Positions 17,462-25,514 of a DNA stretch of 61,012 nt are shown here, piece by piece. Under the pieces are notes generated by a model. The model had not been told where the DNA came from. It worked only from the letters and a program-made list of their open reading frames with translations, and searched no databases. How positions within the stretch are numbered: the first letter of the stretch is position 1; every line of letters starts with the position of its first letter. This DNA is from Candidatus Omnitrophota bacterium. GTDB taxonomy: Bacteria; Omnitrophota; Omnitrophia; Omnitrophales; JACROU01. Made by a program: the position numbers and the translations under genes. Location: NCBI GenBank assembly GCA_016214265.1, contig JACROU010000078.1, forward strand, positions 1-61,012. The letters are read 5' to 3'.

Positions 17462-17485
17462 GTGGCACTAAGGTTCCAGGAACCT
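17462..17485. repeat. Right inverted repeat flanking the flippase gene
   Basis: GTGGCACTA followed by the palindrome AGGTTCC-A-GGAACCT (17471-17485). It is the inverted partner of 15839-15862 with one mismatch. A further short GGTATCCGGTACC-type palindrome follows at 17491-17503. Confidence 0.7.
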
Positions 17486-17545
17486 ATCCGGTATCCGGTA
17501 CCTTCTCTCATTTTGTCTTTTTCCCATTTTCAAACCCGCTTTTTT

Positions 17546-17554
17546 TGATATAAT
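17546..17554 (+). promoter_or_regulatory. Extended -10 promoter of the nuo operon
   Basis: TGATATAAT at 17546-17554 is a perfect extended -10 element (TGn + TATAAT). No strong -35 is visible, as is usual for this class. The expected start near 17561 is followed by the TAGGAG ribosome site and nuoA at 17588. Confidence 0.65.
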
Positions 17555-17587
17555 CCGCACTTTTCCCACATTGCTAGGAGTCAGTAA

Positions 17588-17947
17588 ATGCTTCTCGATT
17601 ATTTCTGGGTGTTTGTTTTCATGATCATCAGCCTGCTCTTTGCCGGCTTCGCCACCCTTATCCCCTATTTCATCGCGCCGAAAAGCCGTGGTCTTACCCG
17701 CGGAAGCACCTACGAAAGCGGCATGCCCACCATCGGTACGGCCTGGATTCAATTCAATGTCCTCTATTATTTATACGCCCTCGTTTTTCTGGTGTTTGAC
17801 GTTGAGGTTGTTTTTCTCTTTCCGCTCGCGCTTGCTTTTCGTAAAACCGAAGGTTTTCTTGTCCTTATCGAGATCGTGATTTTTATCGGCATCCTGTCCC
17901 TCGCACTGGTTTATGCCATTCGCAAAGGGGTATTCAAATGGAAATGA
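17588..17947 (+). CDS. nuoA: NADH-quinone oxidoreductase subunit A
   Basis: A 119-residue membrane subunit of complex I with three transmembrane helices. The loop [16 protein letters not shown] corresponds to the conserved segment after helix 1 (normally YECG; here Ser replaces the Cys), and [12 protein letters not shown] holds the conserved acidic residue of helix 2. First gene of the nuo operon, with a TAGGAG ribosome site; its end overlaps nuoB by 10 bases. Confidence 0.95.
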   Translation: MLLDYFWVFVFMIISLLFAGFATLIPYFIAPKSRGLTRGSTYESGMPTIGTAWIQFNVLYYLYALVFLVFDVEVVFLFPLALAFRKTEGFLVLIEIVIFIGILSLALVYAIRKGVFKWK

Positions 17948-18420
17948 ACGTGAACCCTCAGCAGGCGGCGGCACATCAGAAAGACGGTTTGATGGGTGTG
18001 GTGTTCGCGTCGCTGGAAAAACTGTTGAATATCGGCCGCGCCAATTCGCTGTGGCCGCTCACGTTTGGACTGCATTGCTGCGCTATCGAGATGATGGCCG
18101 CGAGCGCGTCGCGTTTCGACCTGGATCGTTTCGGCGCCGGCGTGTTCCGTGGATCTCCCCGCCAGGCCGATTTGATGATTGTGGCCGGAACGGTATCTCG
18201 CAAAATGGCGCCCCGTATCAAAATGCTTTACGATCAAATGCCCGCTCCGAAATATGTGATTGCGATGGGTGGCTGTGCGATGTGGGGAGGCCCTTATCAA
18301 TATGATGGGCAGTACGCGATTATTGAAGGCGTTGACCGGATCGTTCCGGCGGACGTTCACGTGCCGGGCTGTCCGCCCCGGCCGGAAGGATTAATCGAAG
18401 GATTACTTTCGTCCGCCTGA
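17938..18420 (+). CDS. nuoB: NADH-quinone oxidoreductase subunit B (C-terminus cut by deletion)
   Basis: The subunit that carries iron-sulfur cluster N2, which passes electrons to quinone. The four ligands are visible: adjacent Cys47-Cys48 in [10 protein letters not shown], Cys113 in MGGCAMWGG and Cys145 in VPGCPPRPE. The protein stops after 160 residues at EGLLSSA. The last three codons read out of frame through sequence that encodes the middle of NuoC, so the normal C-terminal tail is missing. The core fold should be intact. It overlaps nuoA. Confidence 0.9.
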   Translation: MEMNVNPQQAAAHQKDGLMGVVFASLEKLLNIGRANSLWPLTFGLHCCAIEMMAASASRFDLDRFGAGVFRGSPRQADLMIVAGTVSRKMAPRIKMLYDQMPAPKYVIAMGGCAMWGGPYQYDGQYAIIEGVDRIVPADVHVPGCPPRPEGLIEGLLSSA

Positions 18421-18503
18421 AGCAGCCGTGGAACGAATACCGTGTCCCTTCGATTACGGGTGTTTATGCCGGCGCAAATTGGTACGAGCGCGAGGCGTTT
18501 GAT
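18405..18503 (+). pseudogene. nuoC: Remnant of nuoC N-terminal half at a deletion junction
   Basis: In the frame of the downstream nuoCD gene, sequence from about 18408 reads [18 protein letters not shown], then NWYEREAFDMYGM, which is the conserved central part of NuoC (30-kDa subunit). Before about 18405 the same frame is nuoB sequence read out of register. About 80-90 N-terminal NuoC residues and the start codon are therefore absent. It is either a true deletion or a wrong join in the assembly. Confidence 0.75.
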
Positions 18504-19781
18504 ATGTACGGTATGAAGATCGATAATCATCCGAAACTTGATCGTCTGCTTTTGCCCGAGTATTCCAATTTTCATCCGCTTCGCAAAGGGTTCAAGTTCG
18601 AAGGTGATTCCGTGGACGACATGAACCGCACTTGGGAGATTGAGCGCGAGGCGGATCAGAAAGTCAGTTCGACAGTTTTGGAGCATCATCGCCGCGATTA
18701 TTTCGTGAACATGGGCCCTCAGCATCCCAGTACTCACGGTGTGCTGCGCCTTTTGCTTCACATGGATGGCGAGACGATTTTGGAAATTGATCCGGTGATT
18801 GGTTACGCACACCGGGCGGACGAGAAAATGGGTGAGAATGGAAATTACATGCAGTTTTATCCGTATCCGAGCCGTGTCGATTATTTGGCCGGAATGATTT
18901 ATAACTGGGGCTATGTCGGCACCGTCGAGCGCGCGATCGGCATCGAGATTACCGAACGGGCCCAATACATCCGCGTGATTGTTTCCGAGCTTCAGCGTCT
19001 TGCCAGCCACCTGATGTGGTATGGCGCTTTCCTGATGGATGTTGGCAGTTTCACGCCGTTTCTTTACTGCTTTCAGGACCGGGAAGAAATTCTGGATATG
19101 TTCGAAATGTGTGACGGGAGTCGACTGACCTACAACTATTTTCGTTTCGGCGGCCAGGAGCGCGATTTATCGCCCGAAATGCTCGACCGCGCGCGCAAAT
19201 TTATTCCGATGATGAAATCCCACCTGAAAGATTATGAAAAGCTGGTTCAGAAAAATATTATTTTTCGGAAACGTACCGAAGGGGTTGGTGTGATTACGAA
19301 GGATATGGCTATTCAATATGGTGTGACGGGGGCCTCTCTGCGGGCCAGCGGATTTGCCTACGATGTTCGCAAAAGCGAGCCCTACGGCATTTACAATCAA
19401 TTTGAGTGGGACGTGCCGACGGCAACCACCGGGGATGCTTACGGGCGGTTCGCGGTTCGTGTGCAGGAAATGTGGCAGTCGCTTCGAATTCTGGAACAGG
19501 CGCTGACACGTATTCCGGAAGGGCCGTACAACAATCCCGCCGCGCCGAAACGGTTCAAACCGAATCCGGGTGAATTTTATTTTTGCGTGGAGTCGCCGCG
19601 CGGCGAGATGGGAATTTATTTGATTTCGGACGGAACCGAAAATCCGTACCGGATTAAAATGCGCACACCGTGCTATTCCAATTTGCAGGTGATTAAAGAT
19701 GTCGGGCGCAAGAATTTTCTGGCGGACGTCGTGTGTATTTTGGGAAGTTTGGATATCGTGGTTCCGGACGTGGACCGGTAG
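18504..19781 (+). CDS. nuoD: NADH-quinone oxidoreductase fused subunits C (truncated) and D
   Basis: The first in-frame ATG (18504) lies inside the NuoC C-terminal region (DMYGMKIDNHPKLDRLLLP), which continues without a stop into a full NuoD (49-kDa subunit, about residues 60-425). NuoD motifs include GPQHPSTHG, GYAHRADEKM, ERAQYIRV, the SPRGEMG segment and the canonical end DIVVPDVDR. NuoD lines the quinone cavity with NuoB. Fused NuoCD is known in other bacteria; what is odd is the loss of the NuoC N-terminal half. No ribosome site is obvious at 18504, so expression of this frame is uncertain if the deletion is real. A heptad hairpin follows the stop by three bases. Confidence 0.85.
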   Translation: MYGMKIDNHPKLDRLLLPEYSNFHPLRKGFKFEGDSVDDMNRTWEIEREADQKVSSTVLEHHRRDYFVNMGPQHPSTHGVLRLLLHMDGETILEIDPVIGYAHRADEKMGENGNYMQFYPYPSRVDYLAGMIYNWGYVGTVERAIGIEITERAQYIRVIVSELQRLASHLMWYGAFLMDVGSFTPFLYCFQDREEILDMFEMCDGSRLTYNYFRFGGQERDLSPEMLDRARKFIPMMKSHLKDYEKLVQKNIIFRKRTEGVGVITKDMAIQYGVTGASLRASGFAYDVRKSEPYGIYNQFEWDVPTATTGDAYGRFAVRVQEMWQSLRILEQALTRIPEGPYNNPAAPKRFKPNPGEFYFCVESPRGEMGIYLISDGTENPYRIKMRTPCYSNLQVIKDVGRKNFLADVVCILGSLDIVVPDVDR

Positions 19782-19784
19782 GAT

Positions 19785-19863
19785 CGTGAGCCGTGGACCG
19801 GGTACCGTGAACCGGAAAAGAAACCGCTTTTTTTCGGATCACGGATCACGGATCACGGTCCAC
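19785..19863. repeat. Heptad hairpin element between nuoD and nuoH
   Basis: The left arm holds four degenerate heptamers CGTGAGC, CGTGGAC, CGGGTAC, CGTGAAC (19785-19812); the right arm has GGATCAC three times then GGTCCAC (19836-19863), with about 23 bases between. The arms can pair imperfectly. It lies inside the nuo operon and is the same family as the elements at 28702, 33031/33426 and 55695. Confidence 0.8.
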
Positions 19864-19873
19864 TAAAACAATT

Positions 19874-20830
19874 ATGATAAATATCGCAATTCAAATTCTG
19901 ATCTGGGCTGTTGGCATCATTGCCGTCGTGACGGTAAATGCGCTGGCGCTGGTGTATCTTGAGCGAAAGGTGAGCGCGCATATTCAGTGCCGCCTGGGAC
20001 CGATGCAGGTGGGCTTTCACGGATTGCTGCAGACCGTTGCGGATGCCGTGAAACTGGTGTCGAAAGAGCAAATCATCCCAAAGAATGCGGATAAAGTTCT
20101 GTTCATCCTAGCGCCCATTCTGGCTTTTTTCCCGGTGATCGTTCTTTTTGTGGTGATGCCGTTTGCGCCGAATCTGATTTGCCGCGATCTGAATATCGGT
20201 GTGCTGTACGTGTTTTCGTTCGCCAGCTTGGAAGTGATCGCGATTTTTATGGCGGGGTGGTCGTCAAATAACAAATATTCGCTGCTGGGCGCGATGCGTT
20301 CGGTAGCTCAGGTAGTTTCCTACGAAGTGCCGCTTCTTCTCGCGGTACTCGCCGTCGTACTGGTGATCGGTTCCCTAAAAATGTCTGAAGTGGTTCAGTA
20401 TCAACATAAAATTTGGATGATATTTCTTCAGCCGGCGGCGTTCCTTATTTTTATGATGGGTGGACTTGCGGACACGAACCGTTCTCCCTTCGACATTCCT
20501 GAAGCTGAGTCAGAATTGATCGCCGGATTTCACACGGAATATTCTGGAATGCGTTTTGCGCTCTTTTTTCTGTCTGAATATTCAAACGTGTTTTTGGTTT
20601 CCTGTATTGCGACCGCGCTTTTTCTGGGCGGATGGTACGGGCCGTTTGTGAACGGCATTCACTGGTTTGTGATTAAGGTGTACGCGCTTGTGTTCGTGAT
20701 GATGTGGGTTCGCTGGACTTTGCCGCGCCTACGTCCGGATCAGTTGATGAATTTTTGCTGGAAAATTTTGACACCGATCGCCATTCTGAATTTGTTGGTG
20801 ACGGGCGTTGTACTGAAATTGGTGCATTAA
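19874..20830 (+). CDS. nuoH: NADH-quinone oxidoreductase subunit H
   Basis: A 318-residue membrane subunit with eight or so helices that forms the quinone entry chamber. Clear signatures are YLERKVSAHIQCRLGPMQVG (about 32-51), FASLEVIAIFMAGW, AQVVSYEVPL and the GLADTNRSPFDIPEAESEL loop followed by FHTEYSGMRFALFFLSEY. It directly follows the D subunit: there is no nuoE, F or G anywhere in the operon. Confidence 0.96.
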   Translation: MINIAIQILIWAVGIIAVVTVNALALVYLERKVSAHIQCRLGPMQVGFHGLLQTVADAVKLVSKEQIIPKNADKVLFILAPILAFFPVIVLFVVMPFAPNLICRDLNIGVLYVFSFASLEVIAIFMAGWSSNNKYSLLGAMRSVAQVVSYEVPLLLAVLAVVLVIGSLKMSEVVQYQHKIWMIFLQPAAFLIFMMGGLADTNRSPFDIPEAESELIAGFHTEYSGMRFALFFLSEYSNVFLVSCIATALFLGGWYGPFVNGIHWFVIKVYALVFVMMWVRWTLPRLRPDQLMNFCWKILTPIAILNLLVTGVVLKLVH

Positions 20831-20832
20831 TC

Positions 20833-21300
20833 ATGTTCAAAAATATCAAAGAAATATTTACCGGCGCCTGGAGCATTCTGGTCGGCATGTTCATCACGTT
20901 CAAATGGATGCTGAAACGACCGGTTACAATTCAGTATCCCAAACAGCCGACCCGTCCTTCACCGGTACACAAGGGCCGCATTCGTTTCGTGATTTTCCCG
21001 GCAACCGGAACTCATGATTGCATCGCGTGTTTGAAGTGTCAGAATATTTGTCCGTCCGATTGTTTCGAGATTAAAGGAGATAAGCCGGCGGAAGGTGGAA
21101 AGAAACGCCCCAACTTTTTCACGTACAATTTTTCAAATTGTTCGCTCTGCAGTCTCTGTATCGAGGCTTGTCCTACGAAGACACTGGAGCATTCTCCGGA
21201 GTTTAATCTTGCCAGCGAGAATAAAGATGATTATTTTTATAATTTCTTGAACGACGTTGAAGAGAGAAAGAAAAAAGTAGATGCCACTGTCAATCGGTGA
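20833..21300 (+). CDS. nuoI: NADH-quinone oxidoreductase subunit I (2x 4Fe-4S)
   Basis: A 155-residue ferredoxin-like subunit carrying clusters N6a and N6b: Cys63-66-69-73 (CIACLKCQNIC) and Cys103-106-109-113 (CSLCSLCIEAC). The ATG at 20833, two bases after the nuoH stop, gives the standard N-terminus; earlier in-frame starts lie inside nuoH. With NuoEFG missing, this subunit would be the natural point for a ferredoxin or other donor to feed electrons in. Confidence 0.95.
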   Translation: MFKNIKEIFTGAWSILVGMFITFKWMLKRPVTIQYPKQPTRPSPVHKGRIRFVIFPATGTHDCIACLKCQNICPSDCFEIKGDKPAEGGKKRPNFFTYNFSNCSLCSLCIEACPTKTLEHSPEFNLASENKDDYFYNFLNDVEERKKKVDATVNR

Positions 21301-21838
21301 TTTGATTTTCGTGTGTTTTGTCGGCATCACGTTCGCCGGGGCCATTATGGCCGTGAGCCTCAAGAATATTTTTCATAACGCGCTCAGCCTTGCTTTGACA
21401 CTGTTGGGGACCGCGGGAATTTTTGTTTTTCTGCACTGTGAGTTTTTGGGCCTGATGCAGATCCTGATTTACGCGGGTGCTATTTCGATTGCCATTATTT
21501 TTGCCGTAATGTTGTCGCCCCCGCTTTCGCTGAAACCGAAGAAGAGGAGTGTGACCAAAGTTCTGGTTTCGCTTTCCGTCAGCACGCTTACGTTTGTTAC
21601 ATTGGCCTACATTTTTATCCGTACGCCGTGGCCGATTTCCGCCAATGCGGACGCGGGAGATTTTTCGGCGACTCATATCGGAGAAATCTTGATCAGCCGT
21701 TACGCGTTTGCGTTCGAGCTGATTTCAATCGTGCTTTTGGTCGCGATTCTCGGCGCTCTCGTGATTGCCCACGAAGAGCCAGGGGACCGGAGACTGGATC
21801 CCGAGATTTCTTTGGAAGACGAAAGGTGGGCGTCATGA
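21281..21838 (+). CDS. nuoJ: NADH-quinone oxidoreductase subunit J
   Basis: A 185-residue membrane subunit with five predicted helices. The helix HCEFLGLMQILIYAGAISIAIIFAVML contains the pi-bulge region typical of NuoJ (QILIYAGA). The last helix carries the charged tail seen in the family. It overlaps the nuoI end by 20 bases and nuoK by 4 bases. Confidence 0.94.
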   Translation: MPLSIGDLIFVCFVGITFAGAIMAVSLKNIFHNALSLALTLLGTAGIFVFLHCEFLGLMQILIYAGAISIAIIFAVMLSPPLSLKPKKRSVTKVLVSLSVSTLTFVTLAYIFIRTPWPISANADAGDFSATHIGEILISRYAFAFELISIVLLVAILGALVIAHEEPGDRRLDPEISLEDERWAS

Positions 21839-22149
21839 TTTACAATCAGCTCACGCCGTATCTTTTGGTTTCCGCCGTTCTTTTTTGCGCGGGGCTTTAC
21901 GGCATTATCGAGCGCCGGTCTTTGATCGGAATTCTGATTGCCGCCGAACTGATTTTGAACGCGGCCAATATCAACTTTCTGGCGTTCGGGCGTTTCATGG
22001 ATGTGGATAAAGCAATCGGGCAGATTTACGCGATTTTTGTGATTGGCCTTGCCGCGGCTGAGGTGGCAGTGGGCTTGAGCATTGTGATTATGATTCACCG
22101 GAAATTCAAAAGCATCAACGTTGAAAAATTGGTGAAGTTGAAGGGTTAA
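21835..22149 (+). CDS. nuoK: NADH-quinone oxidoreductase subunit K
   Basis: A 104-residue, three-helix subunit. Conserved features are GLYGIIERRSLIGILIAAELILNAANINF with the helix-2 glutamate, and the second glutamate in GLAAAEVAVGLSI, both part of the proton path. The ATG at 21835 overlaps the nuoJ stop (ATGA) and has AAAGGTGGG upstream; the longer open frame upstream is nuoJ read in another frame. Confidence 0.95.
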   Translation: MIYNQLTPYLLVSAVLFCAGLYGIIERRSLIGILIAAELILNAANINFLAFGRFMDVDKAIGQIYAIFVIGLAAAEVAVGLSIVIMIHRKFKSINVEKLVKLKG

Positions 22150-22155
22150 CGAATA

Positions 22156-24003
22156 ATGAATTTGAATCTGTTACACATTTCCGTTTTTGCCAACTTTCTG
22201 GCATTCGTCGTCATCGTCTTTTTGCCGAAGACGTGGGTGAAGCGGTCCGTGACGGTGGCGGTGTCTTTCGCCGGTATCGGCGCTCTGGCCTCGACGATAC
22301 TTTTATTCCGTCAGTTCAGCGCGCCCGCTCCGATTGAATGGGTGATTCCGTGGCTGAAATGGAATTCCGCGCAGGTGAACGTCGGCTACTATCTCGACAC
22401 GCTCGCGCTGGTGATGCTTACTTCGGTGTGCGTGATCAGTTTCCTCATCCAGCTTTATTCCGTCTGGTACATGAATGAAGATCCCGCGAAGAAACGTTTC
22501 TTCGGGACGATCACGTTTTTTACCTGGGCGATGATTTCGTTCGTCGTCTCCGTCAATCTGTTTGCCAGCTATTTATTCTGGGAATTAATCGGTCTGGCTT
22601 CCTATTTATTAATTGGATTTTGGCACGAGAAAGCTTCCGCTCGCGCTGCCGCGATCAAGGCCTTTGTCATGACGCGCTTCGGCGATTTGGGATTTATGGC
22701 AGCCGTGATTTTGCTCATCATTCAAGTTCACAATACCGATATTTCATTTTTGATCACACAGGCGGGTTCCCAGCTTGGCCAGACTCAGCTGTTAATTATC
22801 GTGGGGCTGATTTTCCTCGGCGTGATGGGGAAGTCGGCGCAGTTTCCACTGTACACTTGGTTGCCCGATGCCATGGAAGGTCCGACACCAGTCAGCGCGC
22901 TGATTCATTCGGCGACGATGGTGGCGGCGGGCGTTTTTTTGCTGGTTCGCCTTTTTCCGCTCATCGAACTTTCGAGCGCGGGGATGCATTACATCTGTTT
23001 TATCGGGGGGCTTTCATCCCTCCTTACCGCGATTCTGGCCCTGCTCGAGCGGGATATGAAGCGGATTCTCGCGTACTCCACCTGCAGTCAGCTGGGATTT
23101 ATGGTGATGGCGGTGGGGGCGGGGACGTGGTCGGGCGGCATGTTTCATCTTCTGACGCACGCGTTTTTCAAATCGATGCTCTTTTTGCTTTCCGGCTATT
23201 TTATTTTCGCCTCGCATCATTCCAATGACATTTTCGATATGGCCAAGGTGCCGCTGAAAGATAAATCGAAACTGATGCTTGCGCTCCTGTGGATTGGTGC
23301 GCTTGCGCTCGCCGGACTGTTTCCACTTTCCGGATTTATGAGCAAAGAAAATATTTTCGGCTATCTTCTCGAGCATCATCATTACGGCATTTACAGCGTA
23401 GCGCTTACGATTAGTTTTCTCACCGCTTATTACACGTCGCGCATGGCGTTTGTGGTGTCGAGGGACGGGCATCATCAAATGGAACATCACACAATTTCGA
23501 AGGGGCTCAACATTGCGCTTCGTGTACCGGTGACCGTGCTGGGCTTGGTGACGGTGGCCGGAGTTTGGGTGTTTTTTCCGTGGCTCAAAGAATTTTTCCA
23601 GCTTCATCTGGAATTGAATCGGGAGTTCTGGCTGAATTTTGGGATTACCACCACGGTCGTTCTGACGGGCATCGGCATCGCGTATCTTTATTTCGGAAGA
23701 AAAACGTTTAGCGAAAAAGGATGGGTGGGATTTGTTCCGGGACTGGATTTTCTGATCGCTAAGAAATTTTATCTCGATATTTTCTGGAACGCCGTGATGC
23801 AAAAGGGCGTGTATGGACTGGCGAAAGCCGGATTCTGGAGCGAGGCGCATATCGTGAATGCCGCGGTGAATAATGTCGGCTATGCCTGCGTGCGTGGTGG
23901 AAAAGCTGTCACGAAGCTGCAGGCAGGCGAGGTGCAGCGCTACATTGTGATTGCGGTGCTGGTGATTGTTGCCGTGGTGCTCTATTTGACGTTTAGGGGA
24001 TAG
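22156..24003 (+). CDS. nuoL: NADH-quinone oxidoreductase subunit L
   Basis: A 615-residue antiporter-like proton-pumping subunit with about 15-16 helices. Signatures include YFWELIGLASYLLIGFW-like residues, MGKSAQFPLYTWLPDAMEGP with HSATMVAAGVFLL, the LERDMKRILAYSTCSQLGFM segment and LTHAFFKSMLFLLSG. The C-terminal part is long enough for the lateral helix that clamps M and N. Seven bases separate it from nuoK. Confidence 0.96.
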   Translation: MNLNLLHISVFANFLAFVVIVFLPKTWVKRSVTVAVSFAGIGALASTILLFRQFSAPAPIEWVIPWLKWNSAQVNVGYYLDTLALVMLTSVCVISFLIQLYSVWYMNEDPAKKRFFGTITFFTWAMISFVVSVNLFASYLFWELIGLASYLLIGFWHEKASARAAAIKAFVMTRFGDLGFMAAVILLIIQVHNTDISFLITQAGSQLGQTQLLIIVGLIFLGVMGKSAQFPLYTWLPDAMEGPTPVSALIHSATMVAAGVFLLVRLFPLIELSSAGMHYICFIGGLSSLLTAILALLERDMKRILAYSTCSQLGFMVMAVGAGTWSGGMFHLLTHAFFKSMLFLLSGYFIFASHHSNDIFDMAKVPLKDKSKLMLALLWIGALALAGLFPLSGFMSKENIFGYLLEHHHYGIYSVALTISFLTAYYTSRMAFVVSRDGHHQMEHHTISKGLNIALRVPVTVLGLVTVAGVWVFFPWLKEFFQLHLELNREFWLNFGITTTVVLTGIGIAYLYFGRKTFSEKGWVGFVPGLDFLIAKKFYLDIFWNAVMQKGVYGLAKAGFWSEAHIVNAAVNNVGYACVRGGKAVTKLQAGEVQRYIVIAVLVIVAVVLYLTFRG

Positions 24004-24009
24004 GACAGT

Positions 24010-25512
24010 ATGAAATTTCCAATTCTGACTACTATTTTATTGGCTCCGATTACGGCCATGATTCTCATCATGCTCGTCAAAGAGACCCAGACCAAACTGA
24101 TCAAGACACTGGCTTTGGTCGGGAGCGGCATTTCGTTCGTGCTGTCTGCCTACCTGGTGTGCACGTTTGACTTTCAGCACCCCAGTTTTCAGTGGACCGA
24201 ACAATTTTTCACGGTGCCGGGGTGGGGGATTCAATTTCTGCTGGCCGTTGACGGACTCAGCATTCCACTGCTCCTTCTGACCTCGATTATCATGGTGTCC
24301 GGCGTGCTGGTGACTCAGCGCCTTACGTTCCGTGTGAAAGAATATTTTGCCCTGCTTCTTTTCCTTGTTTCCGGCGCGTACGGTGTGCTTCTTTCGATGG
24401 ATATGTTTTTCTTCTTTCTCTTTTACGAAGTCGCCGTGATCCCGATGTTTTTACTCGTCAATGTTTGGGGATCCGGGAATAAAGTGTACGCGGCGAACAA
24501 ACTGACACTCTATCTTCTGGCCGGATCCGCGCTGGTGCTTTTCGGATTTTTTATTCTCTATTTCAAGTCCGGACTTTACTCCTTCGATCTGAAAGCGCTG
24601 TTGGACGGGAACATTCACTTTGATGCCGGAACTCAGAAATGGCTGTTTATCCTTTTCTTGATCGGATTCGGCACGTTGGCCGCGACGTGGCCGTTTCACT
24701 CCTGGTCGCCCGACGGATACGCTTCGGCGCCGACCGCGGCCAGCATGCTGCACGCCGCTGTGCTGAAAACGCTGGGAGCTTACGGCATTTTGCGCGTCGC
24801 GATTCCGCTGTTTCCGGAAGGGGCCAAATATTGGCAGCCGCTGATGCTCGCGCTTGGCACCATCAACATTCTTTACGCGGCGTTCTGCGTTATCGCGCAG
24901 AAAGATTTGAAATATATCGTGGGTTATTCCTGCGTGTCCCACATGGGCGTAGTGATGCTCGGCATCGGAACCCTCACGCAAACCGGTTTTAACGGAGCGA
25001 TGTTTCAAATGTTCTCGCATGGGATTATGGTGGCGCTTCTGTTCGCCTGCGTCGGCTATGTGTATGACACCAAACATACCCGGAATATTGAAGAGCTTGG
25101 AGGTTTATTCAAAGAGATGCCTCGACTTTCCATTTTCTTCATTTTGGCTGGTTTGACGGCGCTGGGACTTCCCGGACTTTCAGGATTTGTCGCGGAATTT
25201 CTCGTAATTTATTCGACGTACACCGTCTCGCCGATTTACGGAACGCTGGCTCTTGCCGGACTGGTGCTTTCAGCGATTTATATCCTGCGCGTCGTCAAAC
25301 GCGCGTTCTGGGGCGTGCCGGCCGGAGTGGTTTCGGTGGGAAAAGGCCACGGCCACGATCAAGGCCCCATTTTGGCGGGGGAGGATTTAAATTGGAGCAT
25401 GTCGATCCCAAATTATTTGCTCTTTTCATTTTTATTGGTTCTTGGAATTTACCCTAAACTGTTCACGGATTTTGTGATGCAAACGACCGCGTTGCTCTTG
25501 AAGGGATTTTAA
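24010..25512 (+). CDS. nuoM: NADH-quinone oxidoreductase subunit M
   Basis: A 500-residue antiporter-like subunit. Conserved parts: FYEVAVIPMFLLVNVWG with the key Glu, ATWPFHSWSPDGYASAPTAASMLHAAVLKTLGAYG (normally PPH or PFH in this position), QKDLKYIVGYSCVSHMG and MFSHGIMVALLF. It lies 6 bases after nuoL and 2 bases before nuoN. Confidence 0.96.
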   Translation: MKFPILTTILLAPITAMILIMLVKETQTKLIKTLALVGSGISFVLSAYLVCTFDFQHPSFQWTEQFFTVPGWGIQFLLAVDGLSIPLLLLTSIIMVSGVLVTQRLTFRVKEYFALLLFLVSGAYGVLLSMDMFFFFLFYEVAVIPMFLLVNVWGSGNKVYAANKLTLYLLAGSALVLFGFFILYFKSGLYSFDLKALLDGNIHFDAGTQKWLFILFLIGFGTLAATWPFHSWSPDGYASAPTAASMLHAAVLKTLGAYGILRVAIPLFPEGAKYWQPLMLALGTINILYAAFCVIAQKDLKYIVGYSCVSHMGVVMLGIGTLTQTGFNGAMFQMFSHGIMVALLFACVGYVYDTKHTRNIEELGGLFKEMPRLSIFFILAGLTALGLPGLSGFVAEFLVIYSTYTVSPIYGTLALAGLVLSAIYILRVVKRAFWGVPAGVVSVGKGHGHDQGPILAGEDLNWSMSIPNYLLFSFLLVLGIYPKLFTDFVMQTTALLLKGF

Positions 25513-25514
25513 TT

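Noticed and set aside
19785-19863. Heptad repeats as a CRISPR array
   Set aside because: Units are 7 bases with no spacers, the two arms are inverted relative to each other, and no cas genes are present.
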